This document shows positions 35,401 to 47,903 of a stretch of DNA of 64,000 nt, piece by piece. The stretch is from Climacium dendroides. Taxonomy: Eukaryota; Streptophyta; Bryopsida; Hypnales; Climaciaceae. The DNA lies in NCBI GenBank assembly GCA_950106755.1, contig OX467083.1, positions 32,607,029-32,671,028 on the forward strand. Direction: 5' to 3'. The number at the start of each line of letters is the position of its first letter. Position 1 is the stretch's first letter. The notes beneath the pieces are model-generated. The model saw only the letters and a list, made by a program, of their open reading frames with translations. It was not told the DNA's origin and searched no databases. A program made the translations under genes and the position numbers.

Positions 35401-35968
35401 GTGCAACAATTCCAAACACTCCTCCATCTCAGCACGCGAAAGATTCACAAATTGGGGTAAAAAAATGAAACCACAGCAACAACTGTGCGGACATACCAGC
35501 GACAGGCTTCAAGCTGAATTTCTCCTCGGGGCCCTTCTTCGGCCGTCCCAAGTGACTGGCAAGCACCACCTTGGCACCAGCCTTAACGAGCACCTCGATG
35601 GTGGGCACCGAGGCGCGGATACGCGTGTCGTCGGTGATTACGAGATCGCTGTTCAAGGGTACGTTCAAATCAGCCCGCACAAACACGGTCTTGCCTTCGA
35701 ATTCGCTAGAGGGGATATCCTTGATGTTGGCCTTGCGAGTCACAGTCTTGGGGACAGTGGCCGTCGTTTGTCCAGCGTCGGCACGGATCGATCGCAGCCT
35801 GTATTGCTGGACGGGCACGGAGGTCGTGGTGAGAGAAGTCTTCAAGCGGAGGCTCTTGCCCACGAACGCCGACGACACAGCGCGGCTCTGCAGGGGAGCC
35901 GGGGTCGCGGCTACTCGCGAGGCCACGCCCGTCGCGGCCACTGCGGATCCCATCGCCAGAGTCTCCAT
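32441..35968 (-). CDS. PGK: Phosphoglycerate kinase, chloroplast type, 6 exons
   Basis: Exons: 35968-35497, 35278-35190, 34647-34390, 34261-33973, 33736-33669 and 32698-32441 (TAG). All phases fit and give 477 residues, close to plant plastid PGK. The N-terminal ~75 residues are rich in Ala/Ser/Thr/Arg with few acidic residues, a typical transit peptide. Mature motifs: [65 protein letters not shown] and [15 protein letters not shown] followed by [14 protein letters not shown]. Known: in the stroma it phosphorylates 3-phosphoglycerate with ATP in the Calvin cycle. Substrate arginines and the C-terminal nucleotide-binding glycines are present, so it should be active. Intron 5 (about 970 bp) is the largest. 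The transit peptide sets it apart from cytosolic PGK. Confidence 0.97.
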
Positions 35969-36769
35969 CGTTCAAATCTCTGTCGAATGTTCACAACCCA
36001 AAATCAACCAAACGCCTGGAAACCAAATCACGGCTGTCTCAAACAAGAACTCACAGTCACTCACAACCAAACCTCCCCACAATCTCATCACGAATCCGGG
36101 TGCCATTTCGAATACCCACCATAATCTCCAAATCTCCAACCATCACGTACCAACTACTACAAATTCCAGAATCTTCCAAACTCATCACATTGTTACAACA
36201 CTGTAACCTGGACGCATCCCTAAAATATCTCCTCTTGCCCATTCCCCGACAGGAAACTGAAGTCGAAACCGTTACAGACGACACAAAACATCACGAACTT
36301 ACAAAGAAATATCGGAAACCCCCACCCACCCACAAAAATAAACTAAAACCCAGTCTGAAGCTTCCACCAAAAGAATGCGGGTACCCTACATTGCGAAACC
36401 CCGTACCTGACAACCGAGTAGCAACAGCGATGCGAAGTGCTCAGCAGCAGAACAGGTGTCGACCTCAGGAAGAATGGGTCGACGAGCACATGTACGCAAT
36501 GCTATACGCTATGATTCGTGGTGAGGGCCGAATTGGGTGGATTTGGGATGTGGATTTGGGATGGCGAGAAGAACAGCAGCCGCTCGTCGTGATCGTCGTG
36601 ATCGTCGGGACGATCGTTCCCGTGAGGACGAGGACTTGGAAAGCATTTGGTGGCCTACAGGTGCGGATAGCGGGCCCGCCATCGCCTCCCGTGCCGGGGG
36701 CATGTGGACAGGAACTATTTTTTGAGGCTGGCATTCAATTGCGGGTCAGGGCTGGTCTTTGACTCTTTC
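35969..36769. other. Presumed promoter and leader of PGK
   Basis: The composition is more balanced than the surrounding spacer, and CG-rich around 36540-36720 with short repeats of TCGTGATCG. Frames here show no domain. By position it is the PGK upstream region; I see no certain TATA box. Confidence 0.4.
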
Positions 36770-37253
36770 GTTACCCAGCGAGAGACATTCATTGTGGTCA
36801 GAATGAGGAGTTTTGACATCATCTTGTTTCTGAAATTTTTCAATTTTTTTCCCACATTAGTACAAGTGTGAGAAACAGCAAGTGTAATTGAAATTACATT
36901 TTTTTTTGACAAGTACGAGTTTGCTAAGAATTTTTGAAGTGTCCAGTGCATCATGACCCAAAAGAGTCTGTAGACTACCCCATAATCAACAAAATCTGAA
37001 TCTGTAATGCTCATCTTGTTCACCTCAAGCAATCACAATATTTTCTATCATGGAAGGCCTAAAAAGTCAATTTTTACAATGAATTTCACACTGAAAAGTT
37101 AGAAGTCCCTAATGAGGTCACTATTCACTCCATTACTGCCATGTAAGACATGCATTGTGGCCCACATCTCACATACTAGAAAAACCCACAATGGGGGCAT
37201 TTCCTAGGTGACCGCTATGGATCATTTGACCGCAATGGGTTGTTTTACCTTAG
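36770..37253. mobile_element. TA-flanked element family, second copy
   Basis: The right end TTGACCGCAATGGGTTGTTTTACCTTA matches the terminus of the 38931 element. The left end (CATTGTGGTCAGAATGAGG near 36790) keeps the subterminal part but has lost the outermost bases. The interior is collinear with 7310-7700 and, in the opposite direction, with about 39010-39220. Confidence 0.65.
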
Positions 37254-37279
37254 CAGTGCAAAGAGCCTCTTGCAGAGGT

Positions 37280-37445
37280 CTAGTGAAGAGTGAATGTAAA
37301 AAAAAAGATCCCCTATTTTGTGCCATTTTAATTTTATTGTTAATACCACTCCTAGCTAATTTGGGGTCTCTAATTGTAAATATGAACTCAAAATTTGAAA
37401 AAAAGAACATTTTACATAGCAAATAAAAGGTTTGTGCATTTTTCC
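37280..37445. repeat. Dispersed repeat (pair with 10755-10930)
   Basis: Collinear short matches including CCCCTATTTT, CTAATTTGGGGTCTC and TGTAAATATGAACTCAAAAT. In both places it lies just beyond a TTACCTTA- or TTAA-type element end. Confidence 0.6.
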
Positions 37446-38159
37446 TAAGGATAAAATACGAGGACAAAATCACCTCCACAAGAGGCTCGTTACACTGCTA
37501 CAAACTCGACCAAAGAAATTGGGGTTGCATTAGAGTTAGTTGCCATTGGGGACTAGGAGGGATCCACACCTATGGCCTCCAAGTCTACAAAAGGTATAGT
37601 AGTAGGCTCTTATTGTGACCCTCTTCTTCAAATAATCCCTACAAAATGCTCTAAAATGAACAATAAGCGATTCTAAAATGGACTACCCATAATGTAAGAG
37701 TGTAATAAGATTTGTTAGATATTGATTAAAACTTTAGTAATGAATGGAATAAGAACTAAGATGGGTCCATTTCAAAGCCATGGTGTGTTCATTTAATTTT
37801 TCTAAATGAGAATTGGTTGTCCAATTACCTTCTTACAAATGCTAAAAGAATGTGTGGTCCATTTAAGTTTAGAAATGTTCACATTTAGGAACCTTGTGTA
37901 TTGCTTTTTGCATGCCACAAATGCTTATTTATGGTCAAGCCATATCTTTTTTCAGATTGCACATGTGTGGGTTTTACAAGGCCCATGATAAGGAATAGGT
38001 GCCTACAATAGAATTCATCAAAAAATTATAAGTAATTTATAAATGCTCTAAAAAAATATGAAACCATGTATATTAGTTTTGCATCAATTTCTCTTCAAGT
38101 AAAAAATAAGGAAAAATACTTTCAGGCATCTAAAACCCATCAAAATGGCCAACCAACCC
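37446..38159. other. Gene-free AT-rich spacer
   Basis: Nothing recognised on either strand. Confidence 0.4.
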
Positions 38160-38739
38160 TTAACCTCTCAAGGCCCAACAACGTTTTGACAAGAGAGTTT
38201 TTCAACGAATTGTCCCACTTTGATATTTTTAGCACATGAATGTGCTTGAATTTTTTAAATTTTAACCATACAAGAATAAATAATACTTTGTCTAGTATGC
38301 GTTGAATTAATCATGAAAAATTTTGACCATTGCATTTTTTGATTATACAAATTTTAGATGATCAACTTTATAAGCAAAATTCGCAACTTTTGGGGAAGAA
38401 AAATGAATAACTCTTCTTACCCCCCTCCTAAAAAAATTGTATAGGAATCTAAGAAAATTATTTTTTCCATCCCTACTATTCCTTTCATTGGAAAAAAATT
38501 ATGTTTGCTTCCTTTTTTTTATTAGACTACATTTCCTAAATAATTTTTGAAATACTTTTGACATTCAAATTTTGAAAATAAAAAAATGCAACAAGTATGC
38601 AAACTTGTTATTCTATAAGATCCTAGTTTAGAAAATACTAGGATCTTAGAAAATACTGAGATTTGTTTCACTTATTGAGAATTTGCCATTAAAACTTTAA
38701 AGAGCACACATTGTGTCTTCTTGGTCCTTGAGGGGTTAA
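38160..38739. mobile_element. TTAA-flanked element, family 3
   Basis: Left TTAACCTCTCAAGGCCCA (38160-38177) pairs with right TGGTCCTTGAGGGGTTAA (38722-38739), 16 of 18 bases, TTAA on both sides. The body is 572 bp with no coding frame. The interior is unlike families 1 and 2 although the termini agree. Confidence 0.75.
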
Positions 38740-38764
38740 ATGGGCATTTTATGAGCACACTAGC

Positions 38765-39428
38765 TTAACCCTTAAAGGATGACAGGGTGACCTTGGAAAT
38801 CATCAATTTTCATGACTATATGAATCATCGGCTTAAAAAATTGCAAAAGGAAACATCGGAAGTCAAAATAATGTAGAAGATCTCCCCTTTCCACACAAAA
38901 TTTTGAAGATGAATCATTGCACTTTTGTCCTAAGGTAAAACATCCCGTTGTGGTCAAGTGACCCATAGTAGACACCTAACGCCCCCATGACAGTTTTTCA
39001 AGCCATAATCAATGCATAACCTGACACCCATGGAGTGATTAGTGACCTCATTAAGAGTACCCAACTTTTTAGTATAAATCATGGTAGAATGTGCCTTGTT
39101 AGGGCCTTCCACATTAGAAATTATTGTGACTGCTTTAGGTGATTAAGATGAACATATTAGATATAGTTTTTGTTGGTTATCAGGTAGCCTACTGACTCTT
39201 TTGGATAGATCGGTTCAAAGGTTCATAACAAATTGATACATTGTCTTTAAAAATAAAATTTCAATTGCTCTCACTATTTCTCACACTTGTCTTTACATGG
39301 GAAAAATTTTGAAAAATTTCAGCAGTGGCATGAGGGCAGACTCCAAATTCTGACCACAATGGGCTGCTTTACCTTACATGGAGAGATCCATCGGATGCCA
39401 AACGTCCGCCTCTACGTTTAAGGGTTAA
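38765..39428. mobile_element. TTAA-flanked element, family 4, split by a TA-flanked element
   Basis: TTAACCCTTAAA (38765) and TTTAAGGGTTAA (39417-39428) are perfect complements. The middle two thirds is a separate element (38931-39376). Without it the host element is about 210 bp and matches 30589-30795. It begins 25 bp after the end of the family-3 element. Confidence 0.75.
38931..39376. mobile_element. TA-flanked MITE nested in a TTAA-flanked element
   Basis: Left AGGTAAAACATCCCGTTGTG (38933) pairs with the right end CACAATGGGCTGCTTTACCT (to 39374), with a few mismatches. TA flanks both ends. The same host site at 30732-30733 is empty with a single TA. The interior is an inverted relative of 36950-37150. 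Confidence 0.88.
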
Positions 39429-40794
39429 ATACATTCTTGGAGCTTCTCAACCCTTTCCGGGAGCTTGTTTTCTTAATTCTGGTCAAAGTTTCAACGGTTG
39501 GGGTTCAGAGTTTCAGGATTGATGGACGGCGGATATGACCCTCGGAGGGATTCCAGGAAAGCATCGTTCTTGCCCTTCGAGGGCTCTGGAACAGGGCTGT
39601 GTTTTTTTTCATTTATTTTGAGCAGCGTAGGAAGCGATTTTCAATGGAGCGATGAAGCTATTTAACATCCATTTTAATGGATGAAACTTGCAATGTATGG
39701 AAGAAAATTCAATTATTCATCCAAAATAGTACACATTCATCCAAAATAGATTCACTAAGAAAGATTATCTCGCTAAATGTTCCCTATAAAAAAATTTGCA
39801 ACGCTTGTTAGGAAAAATTTGCTCAAAAAAAATCCATGCTCTATTAGAAGGTGTTTTTTTTCATTTATTTTGGGTAGTGTAGAAAGCGATCTTTGTTGGA
39901 GTGATGCAATTGTTTACATCTATATAAATGAATGAAATATGACAATGAAGATGAAACTTAAATTATTCATCCAAAGAATGTACATTCATCCTAAAAAGAG
40001 TGACATTGCACTTAAAATGTGTAGCAAATCAATGACTCATCCACATAATTTCTAAAGTTCCAAGGCCTTTTTTTCATCAAATTCCACTCAAAATTGTCAT
40101 TTCTATTGTAAAGTGCAAAAAACTTTAGAATTTTTTTTTCCACATATTTGACCATAGGACCTTGCACTAGAATGGTATTAGAGGCACTTCACACTATGGC
40201 CATCCAAGTTGAGAGGCCGTGGGATTGAGTGGCCAAACTTTGTTGAGAGTCCAAAGAAATGAGCAATAAATAGGCAATAAATAATAGGAATTGGAGCCTT
40301 TAGCCAACCATAGTGTGAAGCCTCCGAAGGCCAAGCCAAACTCCAAACTTTTAGTAATCTAATGGTTGAGATCTTGTCATAAGTCGATGGCCCCTTGGCC
40401 ATAGTTTGGATTTTCATTTCTAGCTGACCTAGACTTCCTTGGAGGGTCTGTTGCCATGTAGGCAATTCATTGCCAACGTAGGTGGTTGGAGGGCATTGGC
40501 CTTTGAACTTGGTTTCTTGAAATTTGATTGGTGGAAACCCACAGCCTCTTGACCTTTGGTAATAGTATGAAGTGGTTGTTAAAATGTGTAGAATTTTTTT
40601 TAGAAACTTTGGCCATGTGGATTGCTAGATATTTGCATTTGAAGTGAAGAAAATTGTGTTTTAGTGTCTTGCTTGCCTAAATTTTAAGGCTTTAAATCTT
40701 CTTAGCTTAAAAATTTAGCATTAGCACTATTGAATTTAAAAAAATTTATGTTGAAGAATTGAGTTGAAAACCTAGAGAATTTTTAAAAAAACAA
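39429..40794. other. Gene-free AT-rich block
   Basis: A diverged direct duplication is visible: TTTCATTTATTTTG.G.AG.GTAG.AAGCGAT near 39608 and again near 39858, each followed by TTCATCCAAA.TA.ACATTCATCC. No gene. Confidence 0.45.
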
Positions 40795-41371
40795 CATATT
40801 TGATTGTCATTCATTAAAAAGTAGAATCTGTTAAATAGAAGTAGGTACAAGATTGAACAAAAACTAAATCATTAATAGTTTTAAGGTGGAATTGAAACAC
40901 AATAATTTCAACAATGAGATTGTTCTAATAAGAAAGCTAAATCCTATTGAACAATGTTTTTTGAAAAATTATGAAAATTACATTAAAAAATGAATTCTAC
41001 AAGTTATTTTTTCAAGAATATACTTAGACTACCCCCAAAACAAGATTGTCCATAACTTTCTCATTCAATAGCCCAAACAGAGTGAATCAAATCTTTCCAT
41101 GTAAACAAAAATATTTTTTTCATTTTAAAAATTATATTTTGACTTTTTATGAATTTTTCTTTTGTATTGCTTGATAACCCTTGTTTTGGGCTTAGGATGG
41201 CACAACTTTTGCTTTGGGGCATTGATTGATATAATAATTATATTATTCAAAAGCTTATTTGTTTTCTTATCTTCACAAAAGTTCAAAAAATCAAGATGAA
41301 AATTGAGATCATAGGAACGTACCCAAAATCCATTTTGTCCCTTGAAGAGACAATGGGACTTTAGAGGTTAA
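40795..41371. repeat. Partial copy of TTAA family 1
   Basis: Collinear with 3905-4660, for example CAAGTTATTTTTTCAAGAA and AAAACAAGATTGTCCATAAC. The right end GACTTTAGAGGTTAA (41357-41371) is a slightly changed family terminus. The left terminus was not found. Confidence 0.65.
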
Positions 41372-42798
41372 AATGGAGAAATATATTGCCTAATAATTCC
41401 TCAAAAAAATTATATTGCTATTAAGTAAAATATCACTCATTAATCCTACTACTCTATAATAATAAAAACATCTCCATATGTATTGTAAAACATAAGGTTA
41501 CTTGTGAAGAGAATGGATTGTTTAGAGCATCTATGTTTGTACAACAAATGAAGTTATGGTATTTTGGAGCAAAAAAGTGCACAATTAATGGTTCTCTTCG
41601 GCATGGCAAAAATTGCATATTTGTTGAGGTAGACAATTCTAAAAAATTGCTTTTTCTTCTACAAATAGTTCATTGGATTAGAGATTAATTTTTTGCTTTG
41701 CATGCCAATAGCACAACGGTTGGTTGGAAGATAATCCTTCACGGGGACATTTTCATTCCTCACTGGGTAGCTCAAGGACTTTGCCACAATGTTTCAAGGC
41801 AAGCAAGTAGGAGAACAACTTGCGACAAGCAAAAGCTATCTCCTAGAGGTGATAAAAATTTCATAGCAATTCAACTGCATTCAACTCCTGCAGAGGAGGG
41901 GGGAAACGCAACAATTTTTGAAAAGAGTCATTAACTGCAACTCCCACAATTTTCCTCTACATGAGATCTACTCTTTTGACAAGGAACCAAGAGTTCTGAC
42001 ACGACAAATTTTCACTGAATAGGTGGAGATGCTTGTAACTCATTCGAGCAGCTGGTTACAGCGATGTGGATCACGTCCATCAGGTCAACGTTCCCAGCAA
42101 AAAGTGCCCATGAATTAAAAAAGAACCGTTGCACTATAAGATTCGACACAATCAGGAACAATTCGACTGACACCACCATTCAGTAAACTGCATGACCACA
42201 GACATAGGCCCACTTTTTACGTCAAACTTACCGAAAATGTGGGGGCCTGAACAAAAGCGACAGAAGCAACATCGATCATGCAACCCAAGTTCGACATCAT
42301 TGACAATTTCCAAGCAACTGGAGCAAAATAAAATCAGGACATACTCCAACTAACTGAGTTCCCAAACAAAGAAACCAACATCAAGAGCACCAGACCATCG
42401 AAAGTCAGGCTAGATAGAACCCTGGTAAACGCTCAGATTCTTATAAAAATGTGTCTCCAATTCACTGTTGCATTTCATAGAAGCCTCAGAGAACATCTAC
42501 AAAGACTTCTATCTGTATCAATACATACAAGGAGGCAGCACCACAATCTTCGGTATACTCCCTCACTAAGGGTGCGAGCAACTAGAAGTTATTATCCAGC
42601 TAGAGGGGACACGTAGGTCGCCCCCCGAAACAACAGTGTTATCATGATAATTTAAAGACCTTCTCTGTTCAACTTGACTCATAAAGGCGTGAGGTATAAC
42701 CTACTGTGTAAAACACTTGTTTGTCATCATTACCAAAATGCACTAGCTGTGCGCAGCCCTTGAGATCCAAGCACGAGTCAAATTTGAGCAGAAACACT
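41372..42798. other. Spacer, 3' side probably PDH E1 alpha 3' region
   Basis: Composition becomes less AT-rich after about 41690, as expected near a gene 3' end. A 78-residue plus-strand frame at 41698-41934 has no recognisable domain. No polyadenylation site could be fixed. Confidence 0.35.
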
Positions 42799-45700
42799 TC
42801 AAGGCAGCGTGACAGACACTTCCTTGCGATCAGCTCCATACGACTGTACATGCAAAACCAGAGGGATCAGCGCTCGACAACCAAACGTACCCACACACAA
42901 CAATACGTAAAACGTAAAGAGCATAAACAGGACCGTTTCCCTACATATCATCAGCTATCAACCACTTAGGAATCTGCTGCCAGAAGAACACTTACTGCCC
43001 TGCCCTCAATTGGTCGCCATAGAAAAAATAACACAAACTGGTTCAAATTGACAGAAAGCAATGCCCTGACATCTCCAAATGCCTGACTACATTCACCAAC
43101 GCAAAATGCAACAGCATCAGCTTACTTGAGCTCCATAACTCTTCACGTAGATGTGAGAGAAGAGTTCCTCTGAATCCGGCGCTGGACTCTCCTGCACGTA
43201 CACATTCCACGAAAAACTTAGATCACGCTTAACCTTCAAAGCCAGCATGCTAAGCACAACATCAAGTAGGCCTGCGACATCAAAACTACTTTTACAAACC
43301 TTGGCCTTGGCAAGAGCATCTTCTACTTCTTTCTTGGCCTCCTTCTCCATTGTCTGCACAGCTCACATAATACTTGCTTAGACAACTCAAACTCAATAGA
43401 AATCATATCGTTGAGAGTAAAGCATCAAGAAACAAATCCTCGGGATAAGCTGTCCAAACTTGAGAAAACAAACAAAGGAAATGAGAAGTCTCACCTTCAG
43501 CTCCGCAACTGTAGCAATCTCGTGGGACAACAAAAGCTTCCTAATTCTTTCGATGGGGTCTCGCTCCTGAAAATAGGCATCGCCGAATTAAGTTCCACAG
43601 AGTGGGCCATGGTCACGCCCACACAACAGCATGATTCAGCGTCTCCATAAACTAGACACACTTTCAAGGAACAAGCATCAACCTTCACAATCCAGGCTCA
43701 ACGGGAACCGTACCTGACGAACACCAGAGATCTCGTCACGAGTTCGGTATGTGCTGCCTGGGTCAGACATAGAGTGACCATGGTATCTATATGTGTCCAT
43801 CTCCAATACCTTCATGCCACAAACATTCTTCAGAGAAAGGAACAAGCTAAAACACAATCTTTACACTGACGCAACCTCCATTTAGTCTTTCACTATTAGC
43901 AGATAAGAGAAAACCCTGGGGATTAAAGAAATTAAGTTGGACACTACCTTAAGTTTTAAAAAGATGTCGATAAACTCACCATGGGACCATTTTTCAACGC
44001 ATATTCCTTGGCAAACTTCACGGCCTGCTTCACAGCCAAGCAGTCCATGCCATCGATCTGACCCAAAAATCAGTGCACCAGTCGTCAATGCGCACATATA
44101 CATAAGATTGAATGTGAGAATGAAAATAATCTAGTTTCCTGTACGGTCCCCTCAAATTATTCGGCCTAGGAAAAGAAACCTACTGAAACCTACTGAGGCG
44201 GCAGTAGAAAAACAAGTACCAAATGCATGACCTACACCGCAATGAAAAAAGAACAAATTTTTCTGCACCTGAGACAAGATAGTCAAGTTTAAAAACAAAT
44301 AGCGCCAAACCCAACCTTCAAACCAGGGACATAGTCCCCACGCTTGTAGTACTCGGGACTCTTGGCTGATCGCCACTCTGCAGTACCCATTCCGTCTAGC
44401 ACAAACATAACCAATTCATAATCAATATCAGTCTCTCATTGCTAAAATGAGACACAGACCTGAACAAACGTAGTTCGAACTGTAGAAATATGTCAGGGAA
44501 TGAAAACATTGATGATGGTACATAATCACGCAAGACACCTGGAGATTTCTAAAATTAAAACCTACACTAGTCCGCTACCCATAGCGGACGAGCAAATCGA
44601 CAACAATTGAGATGGATTCATCACGACCTGGATCCATCCCAGCAGTATTATTCAAGATGACATTCTCGGACTTTAACATACCAAATCGGTACAAAACCAA
44701 CTCGGAACTTACGATTTCTCCGTTGAAATCATCACTACCAACTACCACCAGCATGTGGTCAGTGCTGCAAGCCAGAACACCAAATTATCCAAAAATTTCG
44801 TTTCCATAACATCGAAACAAAAGGCTTAAAATGGACCAATAGCCAATGCACGACAGCCCATTGTGGTCCAGCCTCCAACTTGTAACAACTAATCTCCGCT
44901 CTCCGTCTCGATTGATTCCTTCTACATTTTGCCATTGCTGTATCCGGACCGATCGGGTGACCAATCCGGAAGAGAATTAAGGGATTCTCAAACCCAAACA
45001 CGACCATTTCCCAACAACCAGATTCCGATCCATTCCAATTTCGATCCCTCGCAACCCATTCACATTGCTTCCCCAGCAGCAAAAAAAACGCCCAATAGCA
45101 CTCGTATTCCTCTATCCATCGATCGATTGATTTAGGGTTTCGGGGGTCAATTCAAATGCGAGTACGTAAGAGAAAAAAGAAGAAAAAAGTATTTTGCCAT
45201 CCCCGTCTCCGCCCAGATCGGGCCAATTAAACCAACGAATCTCAAACCCTGGCGTGACCGATTCCAACACGACAACTCCGATTTATCTCAATTACAATCC
45301 CTCGCAATCACACCGCGATGCTTCCAATTAGCAATCACCGCCCATTGTCCCTCCCATTCCTCCGTCGACCGATCGATCGAGTTAGGATTTCGGTGGCCAA
45401 TTCAGTCGCAGACGAAAAGCAGACAGGAAGAGCTTGAATAAGAGACTACGGCAATATACTCACAGTGGTTGTTCTCGCAGACGTAGATGACTGGCAGGTC
45501 CCAAAGCGCAGAGATGTTCATGGCCTCGAACAACTGGCCCTGATTGGCAGCGCCATCACCATAGAGCGCCAGCGTCACGCCATCCACTTTCAGATACTTC
45601 TGCGCGAACGCCAGTCCGGCTCCCAGCGGCGTCTGCGCGCCCACGATGCCATTCCCCCCATAAAACCCGCCTTTCTTGTTGTACATATGCATGGATCCCC

Positions 45701-46151
45701 CCTTCCCGAGAGAGCACCCTTCTTTCCGCCCCATGAGCTCCGCGAAAACCTCAAACACCGACCCCCCGCGGCCCAAATGCGTGCAGTGGTCCCGGTACGC
45801 CGTGATAATGCAATCCTTGTCATTCAACGCCGCCTCCATGCCCACGCACACGGCCTCCTGCCCGTCGTAGAGGTGACAGAACCCGCGGATGAACTTGGAC
45901 TTGTACAGACTGTCGGCCGCGATCTCCATACGACGCATCACAAACATGGTCTTAAAGAATCCCAGAAGCTCCTGCGCCGACGTCTCCACCTGGAGCGAAG
46001 GCGAGTCCACCATATGCGCCTTGAACGGGACGGGAATGTCCAGCGTGATCGGATCTGCGCTCGTGCTTAGCGCCCGAGACACGGGCACCACCACCCTAGG
46101 CGCATTGCGCAGCAAATTGCTAGTGCGACGCCACGCTTGCTGCATCGCCAT
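42799..46151 (-). CDS. PDHA: Pyruvate dehydrogenase E1 component alpha subunit, mitochondrial, 8 exons
   Basis: Exons: 46151-45464, 44395-44316, 44057-43980, 43809-43714, 43566-43495, 43353-43300, 43191-43126 and 42843-42799 (TGA). Phases agree throughout, giving 392 residues, near the plant mitochondrial length. The N-terminus [18 protein letters not shown] is a basic, amphipathic presequence. TPP-binding motif: [11 protein letters not shown] (198 on) to CENNH. The phosphorylation loop [20 protein letters not shown] holds Ser295, equivalent to the regulatory site 1 serine. The last exon, [14 protein letters not shown], is only 15 codons and easily missed; it restores the family C-terminus. 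Known: with E1 beta it decarboxylates pyruvate to feed acetyl-CoA into the TCA cycle. ATG 46229 is an upstream in-frame alternative but gives a less typical presequence. Intron 1 holds a direct duplication. Confidence 0.97.
44951..45414. repeat. Diverged direct duplication in PDH E1 alpha intron 1
   Basis: 44951-45166 and 45216-45414 share, in order, GATCGGG, CCGATTC/CCGATCC, ATCCCTCGCAA, ATTCCTC..TC.ACCGATCGAT-type words and TTAGGGTTTCGG/TTAGGATTTCGG..CAATTCA. About 70 percent alike by eye. Confidence 0.75.
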
Positions 46152-46198
46152 AGCTGCGAAATCCAAAAGCAAAATGCGACCCCAAGGGAAATGCGCAC

Positions 46199-46207
46199 AA
46201 ACCCTAG
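46199..46207 (-). promoter_or_regulatory. Telo-box upstream of PDH E1 alpha
   Basis: AAACCCTAG lies about 50 bp before the ATG at 46151, as in many plant housekeeping genes. One short match only. Confidence 0.45.
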
Positions 46208-46229
46208 TGGTGCTTGCGAAGATATCCAC

Positions 46230-47818
46230 GAGAGAAGGTCTTCAACTAACAGGGGCGGGGATCTTCTGCGGAATGCTCCGCCCTTTCAGAAAAACACAGG
46301 CACGCGAGGTCCCGTTTAGCCGGCGTTCGTTGATTCTCTCCAACCCTCGTTGAACCGTGAGTCCACTGGCCCTTCTCGTTGTGGTCTAAAGCTGGCCCCC
46401 TTGGGTTGACCGCCTTCTTCCCTTTCCCTTTCCTTTCTTGGGAGACTTTGAGCTTGTGTAGTGTGTACAAATACATGTACACAAATCCTGATAAATGTAG
46501 AGGTTTGGGGGAAAATAATTCTAAAAATGGATGTCAATTTTTTCAGGGAATTCTTATTATCGTAAGTCATAGGTAGGAAAAAAGAATTTTGCATAGTATT
46601 TTTGTTTATTAGTATTTTCCGAACCATGCTTCTATCAAGGAAAAAATAAATATTCTAGAGGGATGTGTCATTCACTTAATCTAAAAGCGACGAGGGAGCC
46701 ATTTTGTGGCTTTGGATGAATCTTTCTTGATTTGTAGAGAGCTGGGAAGTAGTTTTTCATCCACTTCTTTCTTGTTGACCTTCCATATTGGGTTATGAAG
46801 AGAATCTAGTTGAGTTTGGAGTCATGCTATTGTTTGTCTTCACATAAATGAGAAGTTATTAAAAAAATCGGATCACAAAATATGCTATTTTAGTATATTT
46901 TAGAAAGTTGTTGCTCCTTGCTTTAAATCTGAAATTTCTTTACAAAAATGATATTTTTCGAATTTGAGCCCAACTAACAAAATAAAGTTCATTCACTCTA
47001 GTTTCTACTCCAATTTGAATTTTGAAAAAAATTCTAATATTCAATTTTTTATTATAGTTTGAACTTTGAATGTATTTTCAATGTCTACTATGTTTTAATT
47101 ATAGAATGTCATAGAAATTGAGTTTATACCATGTTGTTTATCACTATAATATGCACACATGGTGAAATTTTCAGATTTTTTAAAATAATTTTCTATTTGA
47201 TATGATTTTTCTTCATTATATCTTCAAACATCCACAAAAATGAATTGTTCACAAAAAAATCTAAGATTTTGGTGAAACAAAAAAGGCATGTTGTTTCATC
47301 TCTGAAAAATAAATTTAAAAATTTTCATACATATCTTGTTGCAAAATGGCAACAAACTGAGTGATGATAGTGAGGCTTGAAATCAACGGTCATAGGTCTA
47401 TCATTTAGGGATTAAGGTACCTCATTCTGCATGTTTGTATATAAAAGGGAATCTTGGAATGAGCTCAAGGTGATTTTTCGTACGCTAATGAGCGAAGCTT
47501 ACATTGGTGGAAAAATACTTTGAAAATGACCAACAAATGACCAATAATTGATAAAATTGGTCAAGTGTGGGTTTTCTTATAGTTCATTTCCTTGGTCTAT
47601 GCAAACTAAGTTTCCACTTGTATTAATGATGAGTAATAGAGTTGCTTGTATTTTAATACAATCTATTTGATAATGCCAGCATGGCAGCATAGTCGCAATT
47701 GTATTCAAATGAAATATAAAGTGTGTAGATTTTGTATTCAAAATGTATATAGCTTCCATGTAAAGGGCAGGTTTATACACGCTATAGGGCTAGATGGAAG
47801 GCCAGCCTAATTTGCCTT
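46230..47818. other. Gene-free block upstream of PDH E1 alpha
   Basis: 46230-46480 is less AT-rich and probably promoter. After that it is AT-rich sequence without recognisable genes. Confidence 0.4.
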
Positions 47819-47903
47819 CAATCTAGCCCTCAATTTAGCCCCAATTCACCACTCCAATTTTAAATAATATAAAGTATTGAGGCTAAATTCTAGGGCTAGA
47901 TTG
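47819..47903. repeat. Foldback with 22-bp arms
   Basis: CAATCTAGCCCTCAATTTAG (47819 on) pairs with CTAAATTCTAGGGCTAGATTG (to 47903) with one extra base in the right arm. The loop is about 40 bp. The words GGGCTAGATGG and CCTAATTTGCC just outside suggest a larger decayed element. Confidence 0.7.

Noticed and set aside
35390..36206. Long plus-strand frames over PGK exon 1 and upstream
   Set aside because: Antisense shadow of the GC-richer PGK exon; no domain.
36465..36762. Possible separate CG-rich gene upstream of PGK
   Set aside because: Frames on both strands lack domains or splice structure; best read as promoter/leader.
41698..41934. 78-residue plus-strand frame
   Set aside because: No recognisable domain; lies in the 3' flank of PDH E1 alpha.
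45465..46070. 201-residue plus-strand frame
   Set aside because: Antisense of PDH E1 alpha exon 1.
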